Notes: generated by a model not told the origin, from the letters alone. DNA of 64,000 bases from Cytophagaceae bacterium ABcell3 (GCA_030913385.1 CP133159.1:372001-436000); one strand, 5' to 3'; positions 1-9,626 are shown, counted from the first letter of the stretch. Numbers and translations are program-made.

Positions 1-2300
1 CACCAGGGTTCTTCAAAGCCTAACAATATTTTAAAAGAAGGCTCAATTATAACAGAGGCAAGGTTATGTTGTAGCTCCTTCTGCTTATCAGGATCAAAAA
101 AGAAATTGTACTGGTCGAGCAGTTGCAGTGATCTTCGTGGCATGCCTAAAATGATGTCTTTTGCATAGACATTATAATAGGAGTCGCTTTCAATATTATA
201 CATTTTAAGCACATACCTGTACTCACTATCCGCATTTTTGTCAAACCGAACCAGTTTATTTTTTGTCCATATAGTTCCTCCAAGCTCTAGGAATGAAGAA
301 GCCAAACAGGTAAGCACTTGGTCAAAACCACCTTGAATAGTCTTATATACTGTTTCTGCATCAGCAAAGTCTCCCGCCATATATGGAAACGCTTCGGCTG
401 CATTCCAGTTTAAAGTATTAGAGTAATAACCTCCTGCCTGGGAAAGAAAAGTATAACACTCTTCTGAAGAGCGGTCTTTGATCAGGTTCCAGAATCCCAT
501 TTTATAAACAGGCATGTCTTTATAAGGCCCGTCAAACCTGTAGGTCAACTTTTGCTTGACCTCGTCCCATTTACGCACAGGGTCTTCACTATTCTGTATA
601 TCTTCAAGAGAATACCCATCTGCCTTAAGCACCTCATCTATGATACTGATAAAAATTTCATCCGAGCTTAACCCTTCAAATTTCTCATCCAGAAAATATC
701 GAGTCTTAAAACCATCGCCTGTAATTTTTGACTGGCGGAACCTACTAGCAAAAAACCTCTGCCCTCTTAAATAATAAAGGTGGTGTGAAGGATCACCCAT
801 AGGAAAAGGCAAAGACTTCAACCCATATTTTGTAGCAAATACTTTTTCTATGAGACCGGTCACAATTTTCTGTTCTGTCATATAACGCATCCCCCCAAGC
901 TCTCCAACTACATTCATGCCTGGCAACTTAACAGATTCCAGTCTACCTCCAACACGCTCCCCCATCTCAAATATATTCACCTTTTTGCCTAAAGGTTTCC
1001 CATTCGCATCTTTTCCCGATAGTAGCCTGTATCCAGAATATAAACCAGAAGCACCTCCTCCAATAATCGCTACATCAAGTTTGAGATCATCTTCCTTATC
1101 TGTTCTGAAATACTTACTATACTCTCCTCTGACTTTTGGCCAAGAAATTTTAAAAGGGCTGATGTCATAAGAAGTGGCTCCCTCAATGGCCATATCCGCA
1201 ATCATTTTTCCAAGTAGCGGAATAAACTTTGCAGCCCATCCTCCAGTATAAACCACAATGTTCTTATTGTTGTGCAACCAGTCTGGCGCAAAGTCAAGCA
1301 AAAGCTCTTTAGAATTATTGCTCAGTGCAATCAAGCAAGTAGACTCATAAGCAGGTTTATCAGAAACACCTTTCATATGCTTTAGTACCCAATCCGAGTT
1401 ATACCTCAAACTCTTCTGGCTTGGTATACCAGTTCTGTCTACTGGATCTATTATAACCCTGTCAGGAATATCTGGTGCTACTCTGATATAACCAGGATTA
1501 GACCAGTCAACCTCAGGGAATCCATAAAACAAATTGGTATCCTGAGGTTCTTGAAAAACAAACCAGGTGGGATATTTTACAGTAGGGTCTTCTACTTTAT
1601 AATATGCAGAAGACATTTCCCAGATATTGATATCCACTGAAAGTCCCAGGTGCTGAAGTGCATCATTAACATAAGCGCCAGCTGTAATTATTAGCTTTTC
1701 AGTTGTGTAGCATGTGCCATTTGCAAAAACCTGTATAATGCCATCAGCATTAGATTGGATATCTGTTACAGGAGAAAACTCCTTTAGATCAATATTTTCT
1801 GCATTGTCTACAAACCTGAACAAGGCTGATAGTGTCGCATTTAGATTAATAATTCCACCATCTTTTTGGAAAAACCCACTATAATCAGAAGGCAAGTTTT
1901 TAAAATGATATTTCTCCTCAATTTGCTTTGCCTCCAATTTTTCATAAGAAATATTCAGCTCATCCATAACCTGCATGGCGGCATTGATCCCACCTTCCTG
2001 TGAGCTAATATCAGGAGAGCCGAACCATAAAGAACCTGTTTTATCTATAAGCTGTTCATTTGAATGCTTTTGTAAGTCATCCCAATATTTTACAGAGTCC
2101 AGTGCAAGCTGAGACATGTACTTTTGCGCATATTGTAGACGAAATTGTCGGGAGTCACCGGCAGAGCTTCCGTTTTGATTATTAAAACCATACTTTTCCA
2201 GCACCAAAACTTTTTTACCTGTGCTGGCTAAATGGTAAGCAGTAGAAAGGCCCATAGCTCCGCCTCCAACAATTGTTACATCGTATTTGTTAGAAACCAT
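1..2300 (-). CDS. Double FAD oxidase: sarcosine-oxidase-like (DAO) domain fused to an amine-oxidase domain (partial)
   Basis: The reading frame opens at an ATG (2298-2300) and stays open to the window edge, so at least 766 residues are present and the C-terminus is missing. Residues 1-390 resemble monomeric sarcosine/N-methyl amino acid oxidases: an N-terminal dinucleotide site (VTIVGGGAMGLSTAYHL), the SSAGDSRQFRLQY segment after it, and a Cys in YESTCLIALS near residue 320, where sarcosine oxidase attaches FAD covalently. A second dinucleotide fold starts near residue 409 (DVAIIGGGASGLYSGYRLL), followed by RVGGRLESV and ELGGMRYM, typical of flavin monoamine/L-amino acid oxidases. I checked that both motifs lie in one frame. 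Oxidation of amines or amino acids is inferred from the families; the substrate is unknown. A single fused protein is favoured because no stop or start separates the domains. Confidence 0.8.
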   Translation of the reverse strand, partial: MVSNKYDVTIVGGGAMGLSTAYHLASTGKKVLVLEKYGFNNQNGSSAGDSRQFRLQYAQKYMSQLALDSVKYWDDLQKHSNEQLIDKTGSLWFGSPDISSQEGGINAAMQVMDELNISYEKLEAKQIEEKYHFKNLPSDYSGFFQKDGGIINLNATLSALFRFVDNAENIDLKEFSPVTDIQSNADGIIQVFANGTCYTTEKLIITAGAYVNDALQHLGLSVDINIWEMSSAYYKVEDPTVKYPTWFVFQEPQDTNLFYGFPEVDWSNPGYIRVAPDIPDRVIIDPVDRTGIPSQKSLRYNSDWVLKHMKGVSDKPAYESTCLIALSNNSKELLLDFAPDWLHNNKNIVVYTGGWAAKFIPLLGKMIADMAIEGATSYDISPFKISWPKVRGEYSKYFRTDKEDDLKLDVAIIGGGASGLYSGYRLLSGKDANGKPLGKKVNIFEMGERVGGRLESVKLPGMNVVGELGGMRYMTEQKIVTGLIEKVFATKYGLKSLPFPMGDPSHHLYYLRGQRFFASRFRQSKITGDGFKTRYFLDEKFEGLSSDEIFISIIDEVLKADGYSLEDIQNSEDPVRKWDEVKQKLTYRFDGPYKDMPVYKMGFWNLIKDRSSEECYTFLSQAGGYYSNTLNWNAAEAFPYMAGDFADAETVYKTIQGGFDQVLTCLASSFLELGGTIWTKNKLVRFDKNADSEYRYVLKMYNIESDSYYNVYAKDIILGMPRRSLQLLDQYNFFFDPDKQKELQHNLASVIIEPSFKILLGFEEPW

Positions 2301-2522
2301 ATTAAAAATTTATACAAAATGAATAAAAGTGTATTCCTAGTTCCAAAAAATGCAATAGCATCCATAGGTTGACTTTTAGTTGTTAATTAGTCTAGAGGTT
2401 ATTATCAGCTAGCCAAGAAACCGTTAACGGCCTTCTAACAATTCTGAAAAATCAAAAAGTCAACAACCTAAAATCGAAAGTAATATTAGTGTAGCAATAT
2501 TCAAAAGTTAGCAAGTAGTTTT

Positions 2523-3854
2523 TTAAAGCATATTCCTAGCCTTAACCTCCATGTATTTATTGATGGTGGACAAGGTAAGTTCCTGAGGTGTGGTCAATAC
2601 CGAGGCAATGCCGAAAATCTCCAACTCTTTGCGTATAAGCTTTTTCTCAAAATTTAACTTTTCGGCAATCGTTTTTACATAAATAGCTCCTGTATCAGAA
2701 GCTTTTTGTTCCGCTAGCGCTTTTAGTTCAGTATTTTCAAAGAATATAACAACCAACAAATGGTTGAGGGCCAATTTTCTTAAATAAGGCAACTGCCGTC
2801 GGAGGGATGAAAGAGACTCAAAATTGGTAAACAACAGCATAAGACTGCGTTGGTTGATTTTACGGCTAATGTGGGTATAAAGCAAAGGAAAATCAGGCTC
2901 TGTAAAACTTGTTTGAAGGTTATACAGGTTGTGCATAACCTTCTGCAAAGTAGCCCCTTTCCTTTCGGCCGTTACCATGCTTTCTATTTGATGATCAAAA
3001 GTTATTAAACCTGCCTTATCGTCTTTTTTTAGAACAATATTAGAAATGGCCAGCGTGGCATTGATAGCATAGTCCAAAAGTGTCATTTTTTCAAAAGGCA
3101 TTTTCATAGCCCGACCTTTGTCTATAATACAATAGACTGACCTGGACCTTTCATCCTGGTATTGATTGACCATCAACTTGGCAGCCCTAGCCGTAGCATT
3201 TCTGTTAATAGTACGAATATCATCGCCAGCAACATATTCCTTTATTTGCTCAAATTCCATCGTGTTGCCAGACCTACGCAAGCGACGGATACCGGTGTCA
3301 AAAACCCGACTGCTAAAGGCAAGCATTTCATACCTCCGCATTTGAAGAAAAGAAGGGTAAACAGGAACCTCTTGTTCTTGCGAAAATATAAACCTCCGTT
3401 CTGCCAAACCCAGCAAACCTTTTACAAAAACATTAATACGGCCAAACTGATATAACCCTCTTTCAAAAGGGCGTATATGGTATATGACCTCTTTGCCTTT
3501 ACCCGAACGCAATCTTGAGGAGCGGGAAAAATCCCTTTCCTGCAGTTGAATGGGAAGCTCATCTGTCAAAGTAATATTTACAGCATAGGGGTAATTGTTC
3601 CTTAAGCGTACGCATGTCGGGTTTTCATCGCCATTTGAAAGCCTTGGGGGAATACTTCTGGAAGCAATTATACGCCTACGGCCACTAAATAGCATGGCCA
3701 CATCCAATAACAGAAAAGCAGCTACGGCCAAAAACAGAAAAGCAGCAGGCGCATTTAAAATTGGAAAGAAAAATGACAATACAAACACCACCGCACTTGC
3801 CCCAAGCAGGATAAAAAGTCGCTTTGTAAAATATAATGTTTTAATGAGCTTCAC
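2523..3854 (-). CDS. DUF58 domain protein (MoxR-associated, vWA-like)
   Basis: This 443-residue protein has two hydrophobic helices at the N-terminus (about 14-55) followed by a soluble region. Around residues 200-240 it has the DUF58 signature (YVAGDDIRTINRNATAR), then CIIDKGRAMK where a vWA metal-site motif would start. That motif is degenerate (D-K-G-R-A instead of D-x-S-x-S). DUF58 proteins are the usual partners of MoxR ATPases and are thought to help assemble or activate other proteins. The start is GTG at 3852-3854 and shares one base with the MoxR stop (TAGTG), so translation is probably coupled. It is the last gene of a six-gene minus-strand operon. Confidence 0.9.
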   Translation of the reverse strand: MKLIKTLYFTKRLFILLGASAVVFVLSFFFPILNAPAAFLFLAVAAFLLLDVAMLFSGRRRIIASRSIPPRLSNGDENPTCVRLRNNYPYAVNITLTDELPIQLQERDFSRSSRLRSGKGKEVIYHIRPFERGLYQFGRINVFVKGLLGLAERRFIFSQEQEVPVYPSFLQMRRYEMLAFSSRVFDTGIRRLRRSGNTMEFEQIKEYVAGDDIRTINRNATARAAKLMVNQYQDERSRSVYCIIDKGRAMKMPFEKMTLLDYAINATLAISNIVLKKDDKAGLITFDHQIESMVTAERKGATLQKVMHNLYNLQTSFTEPDFPLLYTHISRKINQRSLMLLFTNFESLSSLRRQLPYLRKLALNHLLVVIFFENTELKALAEQKASDTGAIYVKTIAEKLNFEKKLIRKELEIFGIASVLTTPQELTLSTINKYMEVKARNML

Positions 3855-4831
3855 TACCTTGGCACCTCTATAGCGTTGATAAGATTTGTTATAACTTCAT
3901 CTGTCGGTACACCCTCCATCTCCTTTTCGGGAGTCAAAATGATCCTATGACGGAAGATTGCTGGCGCAAGCTCTTTAATATCCTCTGGAGTTACAAAATC
4001 CCGAGCACTCAGAGCCGCATAAGCTTTAGAAGCAGACAGTAATGCAACAGCCGCCCTAGGAGAAGCGCCCAAAAATACCGAACGGTCATTTCTGGTCTGC
4101 TCTACAATAGCCGCTATATAGTCAATGATTTTATCTTCAACATGGATGTTCTGGACTATAGCCCTAAAGTTTTCAATTTTTTCCGGATCCAACACAGCGT
4201 TGATAACAGAAAGGTCAGGGGCACCTTTTCTCTTATGATGGTTGTATAACATCTGCACCTCTTCCTTCCTGGATGGATAGGTAACATCTATTTTAAACAG
4301 AAACCTGTCTAGCTGAGCTTCTGGCAACCTATAAGTACCTTCTTGTTCAACTGGATTTTGTGTAGCCAGGACCATAAAAGGCTTGCCCATAAGATAGGTC
4401 TGGCCATCAATAGTAACCTGCCGCTCTTCCATGACTTCAAACAGGGAGGACTGTGTTTTGGCAGGAGCTCGGTTAATTTCATCTATCAGGATAATATTTG
4501 AAAATATAGGCCCTTTCTTAAAATCAAAGTCGGTAGTCTTCATGTTAAAAACAGATGTTCCCAACACATCAGAAGGCATTAGATCGGGGGTGAACTGAAT
4601 ACGGGAGAACCCTGCTGAAATGGTTTTTGACAAGGCTTTGGCTGTTAACGTTTTTGCTACCCCAGGCACTCCCTCGATTAATACATGCCCATCGCAAAGA
4701 ATGGCTGTAATCAACAAGTTTACCATCCGGTCTTGCCCTACCACAAGCTTAGAAACTTCTGCCCTAATAGCTTCAGCAGAGGTTGCCAGTTTATCCAGAT
4801 CTGTTCTATTTTCAAAAAGCTGCTCTTCCAT
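3854..4831 (-). CDS. moxR: MoxR family AAA+ ATPase
   Basis: This 325-residue MoxR-type ATPase has a Walker A near residues 55-62 (GVPGVAKT) and a Walker B with the MoxR hallmark ILIDEINRAPAKTQ. It also has a sensor-1 region (LATQNPVEQEGTYRLPEAQ) and a C-terminal lid domain. MoxR ATPases act as chaperones for vWA or DUF58 client proteins, and the client here is probably the DUF58 protein encoded directly downstream. The gene starts with ATG six bases after the upstream DUF4350 gene. Length and motifs are normal for the family. Confidence 0.95.
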   Translation of the reverse strand: MEEQLFENRTDLDKLATSAEAIRAEVSKLVVGQDRMVNLLITAILCDGHVLIEGVPGVAKTLTAKALSKTISAGFSRIQFTPDLMPSDVLGTSVFNMKTTDFDFKKGPIFSNIILIDEINRAPAKTQSSLFEVMEERQVTIDGQTYLMGKPFMVLATQNPVEQEGTYRLPEAQLDRFLFKIDVTYPSRKEEVQMLYNHHKRKGAPDLSVINAVLDPEKIENFRAIVQNIHVEDKIIDYIAAIVEQTRNDRSVFLGASPRAAVALLSASKAYAALSARDFVTPEDIKELAPAIFRHRIILTPEKEMEGVPTDEVITNLINAIEVPR

Positions 4832-4837
4832 AAAAAA

Positions 4838-6031
4838 TTATTTAATGTTTTCCTTAACCTCCTCTTCAAATTCTTCTATTAAAGAATTTAATATCACAAG
4901 GTCATTTTCTACTACTTTATCACTGCCCTTCACCTTACTAATATGGGCAAAAAGTTTATCGATTAACGTTTTAGGTGCCACTTGTTTCCGTATTAGTTTA
5001 TCCCGCACACCATCTTCTTTTTCTTTAAGTGGGATATGAAACATATTCTTTACCTTGTCCATAAAATACAAGATTCTTTTCTCTGCTAGGTTCTTATGGT
5101 TTTTGTAATAAAAATAAAGATGTCCTAAAGTTTCCGCAAACTCAATGCTAGAGTTTGTAGGGGGCGGCACAACAGGTATCACCCTCTGACGACGCTTTAA
5201 TTCAGAAAAAAGGTATAGTACCATAGCAGCCAGTAAAGTAAAGTAGGCCATCTTTAAAGACCGGTTATTTAAAATAACCCTAATAGGAGAAGAGGCCGCA
5301 AGGTTTCCAGGCTTATAATACTCGTCCCACACCACCTGTCTAATGGGCATAAAGCTAAATATTCTGGAAATAAATTCGTGATTATCTTTATAAAGAATAT
5401 TAAAATTGGTAAAAGCTTTAGGGACACAGCAAAGTATGACGTGCCCGTCTCCTTCAGGAAACCTCACCACCACAGGATGGTTATCATGGTTTACGGCAAT
5501 TACTTCTCCGCCTTCACCATATTTAGAAAAGTAAAAGGGCAACATGCCTGGTTTATAATTGTACACCTTAGACATCTTTTCGCCATATAATACCCTTAGA
5601 AAGTTATTGCCTGGCGTACCATGCTTGTCGACGCTCACTACATTTGCCTGAGTTTCCAAGCCAAACCTCTCAGCAATTTCATCGGGGAAGTAATGACTGG
5701 CTACAAAAACATCAGAGCCTTCACCGACCAACGTCAGCAAGTTTTCAAAATGTGAAGGGAATACATTGAACTGGTCAGATATAAAGATAAAGTTAGAAGG
5801 TTCTAAAATTTCCCTATAAAGCCCTGGCAAATCTTTTTTTACCTTAACCACAGATGCTTCGGGGAAAATATCTTCTAGCAGATCATAAAGCACATAATTT
5901 CCAAAAGGAATTTTGTCGTTCTGCGAATAGCTCTCATTCCAGTTGGTTTCATCAGGTTTCTGCCACTCCAGCACAAACAACAGCGATCCAATAACAATGG
6001 CAGCAACTACATATATAAACGACTTTTTCAA
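4838..6031 (-). CDS. DUF4350-type membrane protein
   Basis: This 397-residue protein has one N-terminal membrane segment (about 4-22), a long presumably periplasmic region with a GATase-like alternation of strands and helices, a second membrane segment near 270-290 followed by a basic ELKRRQR stretch, and a charged cytoplasmic tail. This layout and its position between DUF4129 and MoxR match DUF4350 proteins of MoxR operons; the molecular role is unknown. The start codon is TTG (6029-6031) inside the overlap TTGA with the stop of the preceding gene, which fixes the start and suggests coupled translation. Confidence 0.75.
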   Translation of the reverse strand: MKKSFIYVVAAIVIGSLLFVLEWQKPDETNWNESYSQNDKIPFGNYVLYDLLEDIFPEASVVKVKKDLPGLYREILEPSNFIFISDQFNVFPSHFENLLTLVGEGSDVFVASHYFPDEIAERFGLETQANVVSVDKHGTPGNNFLRVLYGEKMSKVYNYKPGMLPFYFSKYGEGGEVIAVNHDNHPVVVRFPEGDGHVILCCVPKAFTNFNILYKDNHEFISRIFSFMPIRQVVWDEYYKPGNLAASSPIRVILNNRSLKMAYFTLLAAMVLYLFSELKRRQRVIPVVPPPTNSSIEFAETLGHLYFYYKNHKNLAEKRILYFMDKVKNMFHIPLKEKEDGVRDKLIRKQVAPKTLIDKLFAHISKVKGSDKVVENDLVILNSLIEEFEEEVKENIK

Positions 6032-6720
6032 TGGCTTCTTTTTAATTTATGAAGAAAGTCTGCAAAACTATGGTCTATTTGCTTATAACGTTCCTCGCTC
6101 AACTCAAAACCTCCATACCATATATGGTCAAATACAGAAGACACATTCCGAAAACCCGGTTTAAGGCTAGGATTTTTAATTTCGCTTAGGTAATCTCTGT
6201 TAGTTTTTTCGGCTGCCCAACGAATAAAGTTCCGCTGGCCAAGCTCTTGCAATATGATTAAATAATAATAACGAACGGCATTTCTGAAATCCTGCGTTTC
6301 AACAGCCTTCTCCAAAAGCATTTGCAGGTCAGGAGTAGAAGGAAGTTCACCTTCCTCTGAGTTAATGGCAGGCACATTAGCGTCACTACGCCAAAGCGAG
6401 GCGAAATCTACCTTAAGCAGCTTGAAAACAACAAAAACAATCAATGCTAAAATCGCCACCCACAGCAACACTTCTCCAACATTGGCCATTCCTGAAAAGT
6501 CACCATCACCAAATATATAATTCAATAATCTTTCCAGCCAACTAGGCGAACGAGGAGCGTCGTCCAGGGTATATGCAAACTGCTTGTTAGCCCTGTACTC
6601 TTCTATTTTCTCCTTATCAAAAAACCTATTATCATTCTCTGCACAAACAGACATAGGCAAGGCAAGTAGAAGAACAAAGCCTAAAATAATATTTTTCAAT
6701 ATGTTAATATTGAACCTCAT
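6028..6720 (-). CDS. DUF4129 domain membrane protein
   Basis: This 230-residue protein starts with a signal peptide or anchor (about 8-27, ending at SVCAEN) and has a second membrane helix at about 83-103. Its C-terminal cytoplasmic helical domain (about 130-225) contains RYYYLIILQELGQRNFI and FDHIWYGGFELSEERY, typical of DUF4129. This family is a standard member of MoxR/DUF58 operons and has no proven biochemical activity. It overlaps the upstream gene by ATGA and the downstream one by TTGA. Confidence 0.85.
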   Translation of the reverse strand: MRFNINILKNIILGFVLLLALPMSVCAENDNRFFDKEKIEEYRANKQFAYTLDDAPRSPSWLERLLNYIFGDGDFSGMANVGEVLLWVAILALIVFVVFKLLKVDFASLWRSDANVPAINSEEGELPSTPDLQMLLEKAVETQDFRNAVRYYYLIILQELGQRNFIRWAAEKTNRDYLSEIKNPSLKPGFRNVSSVFDHIWYGGFELSEERYKQIDHSFADFLHKLKRSH

Positions 6721-7655
6721 AAAGAAGTTTCTTCCTCAGTTTTACCGATGTCAGAAATTCTATCCATTAGCCCCGTAGCATCCCTCTCTTCTGATAAAGA
6801 AAAATACAGAAAATTGATAGCCACCAAAGTAATGGCACCTTGTATAAAACCTAATATCCCAGAAACAAAAGAAGCTATTATTCGAACTGCACGGCCATAT
6901 TCATTCAACAAACCACCCATTTGTCCAAACATTGCCAATAAATCTGGTGCAGAACTAATTACCCCAAACACAAACTGCAATCCTATAAAAATTAAAACAA
7001 CGATAAAGCTTTTCTTCCAATTGGTGGACGCTAACTGATAAGCCTTCTGTACAGAAGCAAAAAACCTGCTTTTTTCATACATTCTCACATTGAATACCAA
7101 GGATAACGGCATCACTAAACAAAACAGCAGAAAATAAATAGCCAACATACCTATGAAAACACTCCAAAAACCAGCTATTGATGCCAATGCTGCCGTCATT
7201 GCCACCACTATCCCCCCAGCAATTGCAAACACAAAAAACATGGCAAAAAGGACAAAAATCAATCCTATAAAAGTTTTTACAAACAACCAAGCGTTCTTTT
7301 TTACCCGAGACCAAGTATCGCGCACTGTTACTTCGCCATCGTTTTCCATAAAGGAAGCGATGTATTGATAAACACCTGAGAAATAAAAAAAGCCACCGAC
7401 CGCTCCGAGCAACAATGTAATGGAAAACAAACCACTGTTGTGTGCCATGGTGACCCCAGAATCAAAACCGGGAGAAATTTGGCCAAATTCGGCTTTCAAT
7501 ATTCCAGTAGCAACCATTGAAGCCAAGTAAAAAGGGCCTGCCACAAAAAGTAGCACTTTATACATAGAGGCAAAATTCTTGACAATAAACGAGAAGGCGT
7601 CGCTGATAATCTCTCCTGAGTTTCTTGTGCGCCGAAAAATCATTCTATTTTCCAT
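6717..7655 (-). CDS. Polytopic membrane protein of the MoxR operon
   Basis: This 312-residue protein is dominated by hydrophobic helices (about six, including about 35-60, 75-100, 125-150, 150-185, 215-235 and 245-285). It starts with a short cytoplasmic RRTRNSGEIISDAFSFI segment, as in membrane proteins of the DUF4013/glycerophosphodiester-phosphodiesterase membrane-domain type. I see no catalytic motif. It overlaps the SpoIIM-like gene by 11 bases and the DUF4129 gene by 4, so it is an integral part of the operon. It is probably a structural or scaffold partner; the function is not known. Confidence 0.7.
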   Translation of the reverse strand: MENRMIFRRTRNSGEIISDAFSFIVKNFASMYKVLLFVAGPFYLASMVATGILKAEFGQISPGFDSGVTMAHNSGLFSITLLLGAVGGFFYFSGVYQYIASFMENDGEVTVRDTWSRVKKNAWLFVKTFIGLIFVLFAMFFVFAIAGGIVVAMTAALASIAGFWSVFIGMLAIYFLLFCLVMPLSLVFNVRMYEKSRFFASVQKAYQLASTNWKKSFIVVLIFIGLQFVFGVISSAPDLLAMFGQMGGLLNEYGRAVRIIASFVSGILGFIQGAITLVAINFLYFSLSEERDATGLMDRISDIGKTEEETSL

Positions 7656-8610
7656 AATCTATTTTATCCTTTAGTCTTGAGGGGTATACAATAAAATAAA
7701 ACACTACAAACAGTGCAGACAATATAATAATCAATAGTTTCAAAGCATCATGCATGCCAGTAAGTCTGGTAACAAAACTTTCCAGAAAACCCGCAACAAT
7801 AAACAAAGGAAGCACGCCAATAACGATTTTCATACCTTTTAACGCACCTTTTTGAAAGGATTGCATACGGGAATAGGTTCCAGGAAACAGTATACTATTG
7901 CCCATAACCACGCCACCACAACCTGCTATAATAATAGCAGAAATCTCTAAGGTTCCATGAATCCAAATTGTTAAAAATGAAGTTAACAACAGATCTTGGT
8001 CATAAAAGAAATACTGAAAAGACCCAAGCATTATGCCATTGGTCATTAGCAAGTAGAAAGTACCCGCAGAAAACATGACCCCAAAAGCAAACACCAAAAA
8101 AGACACGCGGATATTATTAAATGTGATGCCCAAAAACATTTCGGCCTGATGCATTGATTTATAAACAGCCATAGGATCACCGCTATCTATATTTTCTAAA
8201 GTCATGTCTACATACCTGTCTCCTAAAATTAACCTTACAAAAGAGTCGTCATAAGCAGCAGAGATAACGCCTATGCCAGCCGAAACTAAAAACACCACAA
8301 AAGAGTATAGTAGGTATTGTCTATTTTGAGCCATTAACAGAGGGAGTTCGACCAGCCAGAAATGTGCAAACCTATCTTTTTTCTCTTTCCGGTTTCTGTA
8401 CACACGTTGGTGCACAGAAGAGGCAAGACCGTTGAGATAAGCCACGGTTTTACCCTCTTTATATTTGGTTTTGGCATAAGCCAAGTCGTCGGTAAGCTCA
8501 ATGTACATGGCTGCCAATTGGTCCGGGTCATTGATGGTGTTATTTTTAAGCCCATCTTCCAGTTTTTTCCACTTGCCAGCGTTAGACTTTATAAAGGAAA
8601 TCTCCTTCAT
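7645..8610 (-). CDS. SpoIIM-family (stage II sporulation protein M-like) membrane protein
   Basis: This 321-residue protein has a charged cytoplasmic N-terminus (about 100 residues) followed by about six membrane helices. It carries the family motif WIHGTLEISAIIIAG, with the conserved His-Gly and Glu, near residue 210, and SFLVFAFGVMFSAGTF before it. In non-sporulating bacteria, including Bacteroidota, SpoIIM relatives sit with MoxR, DUF58 and RDD genes and may form a membrane channel-like component. It is the first gene of the minus-strand operon, 46 bases from the divergent RDD gene. The shared promoters must lie in that short gap. Confidence 0.88.
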   Translation of the reverse strand: MKEISFIKSNAGKWKKLEDGLKNNTINDPDQLAAMYIELTDDLAYAKTKYKEGKTVAYLNGLASSVHQRVYRNRKEKKDRFAHFWLVELPLLMAQNRQYLLYSFVVFLVSAGIGVISAAYDDSFVRLILGDRYVDMTLENIDSGDPMAVYKSMHQAEMFLGITFNNIRVSFLVFAFGVMFSAGTFYLLMTNGIMLGSFQYFFYDQDLLLTSFLTIWIHGTLEISAIIIAGCGGVVMGNSILFPGTYSRMQSFQKGALKGMKIVIGVLPLFIVAGFLESFVTRLTGMHDALKLLIIILSALFVVFYFIVYPSRLKDKIDYGK

Positions 8611-8656
8611 ATTATTATATTTATATTTACATTAATATTGCCAAATTAATGAGCTT

Positions 8657-9370
8657 ATGCAAACCATTAATATAGATACTACTCAAAACGTTTCAATCTC
8701 CTACCAGCTTGCAAATGTAGGCGAAAGAATCATTGCAAACCTGATAGATTACATTTTTCTTGGCATATACATGCTACTTATCTCCTACTTGTTCAGCCTC
8801 TCCGGCTTTTCGGGAGATTCCATTGGTTTATGGATGCTGTTTACCTTGCCTCCTTTTTTCTACCAACTCTTTTTTGAACTGGTTATGCATGGCCAAAGTC
8901 CCGGAATGCGTATACGTAAAATAAAAGTAATAAGATTAGATGGTAAACAACCCAGTATCGGCAACTATTTATTGCGCTGGCTCCTGAGACCGGTAGACAT
9001 ATTGTTGACTACTGGTTTAGTAAGCATCATATCTATAGCAGTATCGAAAAATGGTCAAAGGCTAGGCGATATGGCAGCAGGCACTACTGTGGTAAAGCTA
9101 CAAGAAGACAACTTACTGAGCAATACCATTTTTGAAGAAGTAAACGAGGATTACAAAGTAAAGTATCCACAAGTGGAAAAGCTAAGCACAAAAGATGTTG
9201 AGATAATAAAAGAAAGCTTATCCATTTATGAGAAAAGCAACAACATACAACCGGTAATTGCCACAGCCAAGAAAATTAGGACTTACTTAAATATTGAAGG
9301 AAATAAATCATCCGTACCTTTTCTCAAGAGGGTAGTAAAAGATTATAATTATATTCACGGGAAAGCATAA
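8657..9370 (+). CDS. RDD family membrane protein
   Basis: This 237-residue protein has an RDD domain at about 10-150. It shows the Arg of GERIIANLIDYIFLG, then membrane helices, GQSPGMRIRKIKVIR between helices, and the closing NGQRLGDMAAGTTVV. A soluble C-terminal tail of about 85 residues (charged, helical) follows. RDD proteins are often found beside SpoIIM/MoxR clusters, and some have been proposed as transporters. The gene is divergent from the operon on the other strand, across a 46-base gap. A cytochrome b5-like gene follows 19 bases downstream. Confidence 0.9.
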   Translation: MQTINIDTTQNVSISYQLANVGERIIANLIDYIFLGIYMLLISYLFSLSGFSGDSIGLWMLFTLPPFFYQLFFELVMHGQSPGMRIRKIKVIRLDGKQPSIGNYLLRWLLRPVDILLTTGLVSIISIAVSKNGQRLGDMAAGTTVVKLQEDNLLSNTIFEEVNEDYKVKYPQVEKLSTKDVEIIKESLSIYEKSNNIQPVIATAKKIRTYLNIEGNKSSVPFLKRVVKDYNYIHGKA

Positions 9371-9389
9371 TCTTTAAAAGGCTTAAACC

Positions 9390-9626
9390 ATGGAAGATCT
9401 TCCTACATATACCCGCTCACAGTTAGCGCTTAGAAATGGTTCGGACAAAGAAGAAATTTGGTGCGCTTACAAAGGCATTATTTATGATGTTACAAAATCC
9501 AGAATGTGGCGCAACGGAAAGCACTACGAACATTGGGCCGGGCAGGACCTGACTGAAGAATTGGCTGAAGCCCCGCACAATGAAAATGTTTTTGATAAAT
9601 TTAAAGCCGTCGGCAAGTTAAATTAA
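9390..9626 (+). CDS. Cytochrome b5-like heme/steroid-binding domain protein
   Basis: This protein of 78 residues is a single cytochrome b5-like domain. YTRSQLALRNGSDKEEIW is the start of the fold, AYKGIIYDVTKSRMWR matches the central strand-turn, and GKHYEHWAGQDLTEEL supplies the heme-loop histidine region, followed by APHNENVFDKFKAVG. There is no signal peptide or anchor, so it is probably a cytoplasmic heme or small-ligand binder. It lies 19 bases after the RDD gene and may be co-transcribed with it. Family assignment is confident; the partner is unknown. Confidence 0.88.
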   Translation: MEDLPTYTRSQLALRNGSDKEEIWCAYKGIIYDVTKSRMWRNGKHYEHWAGQDLTEELAEAPHNENVFDKFKAVGKLN

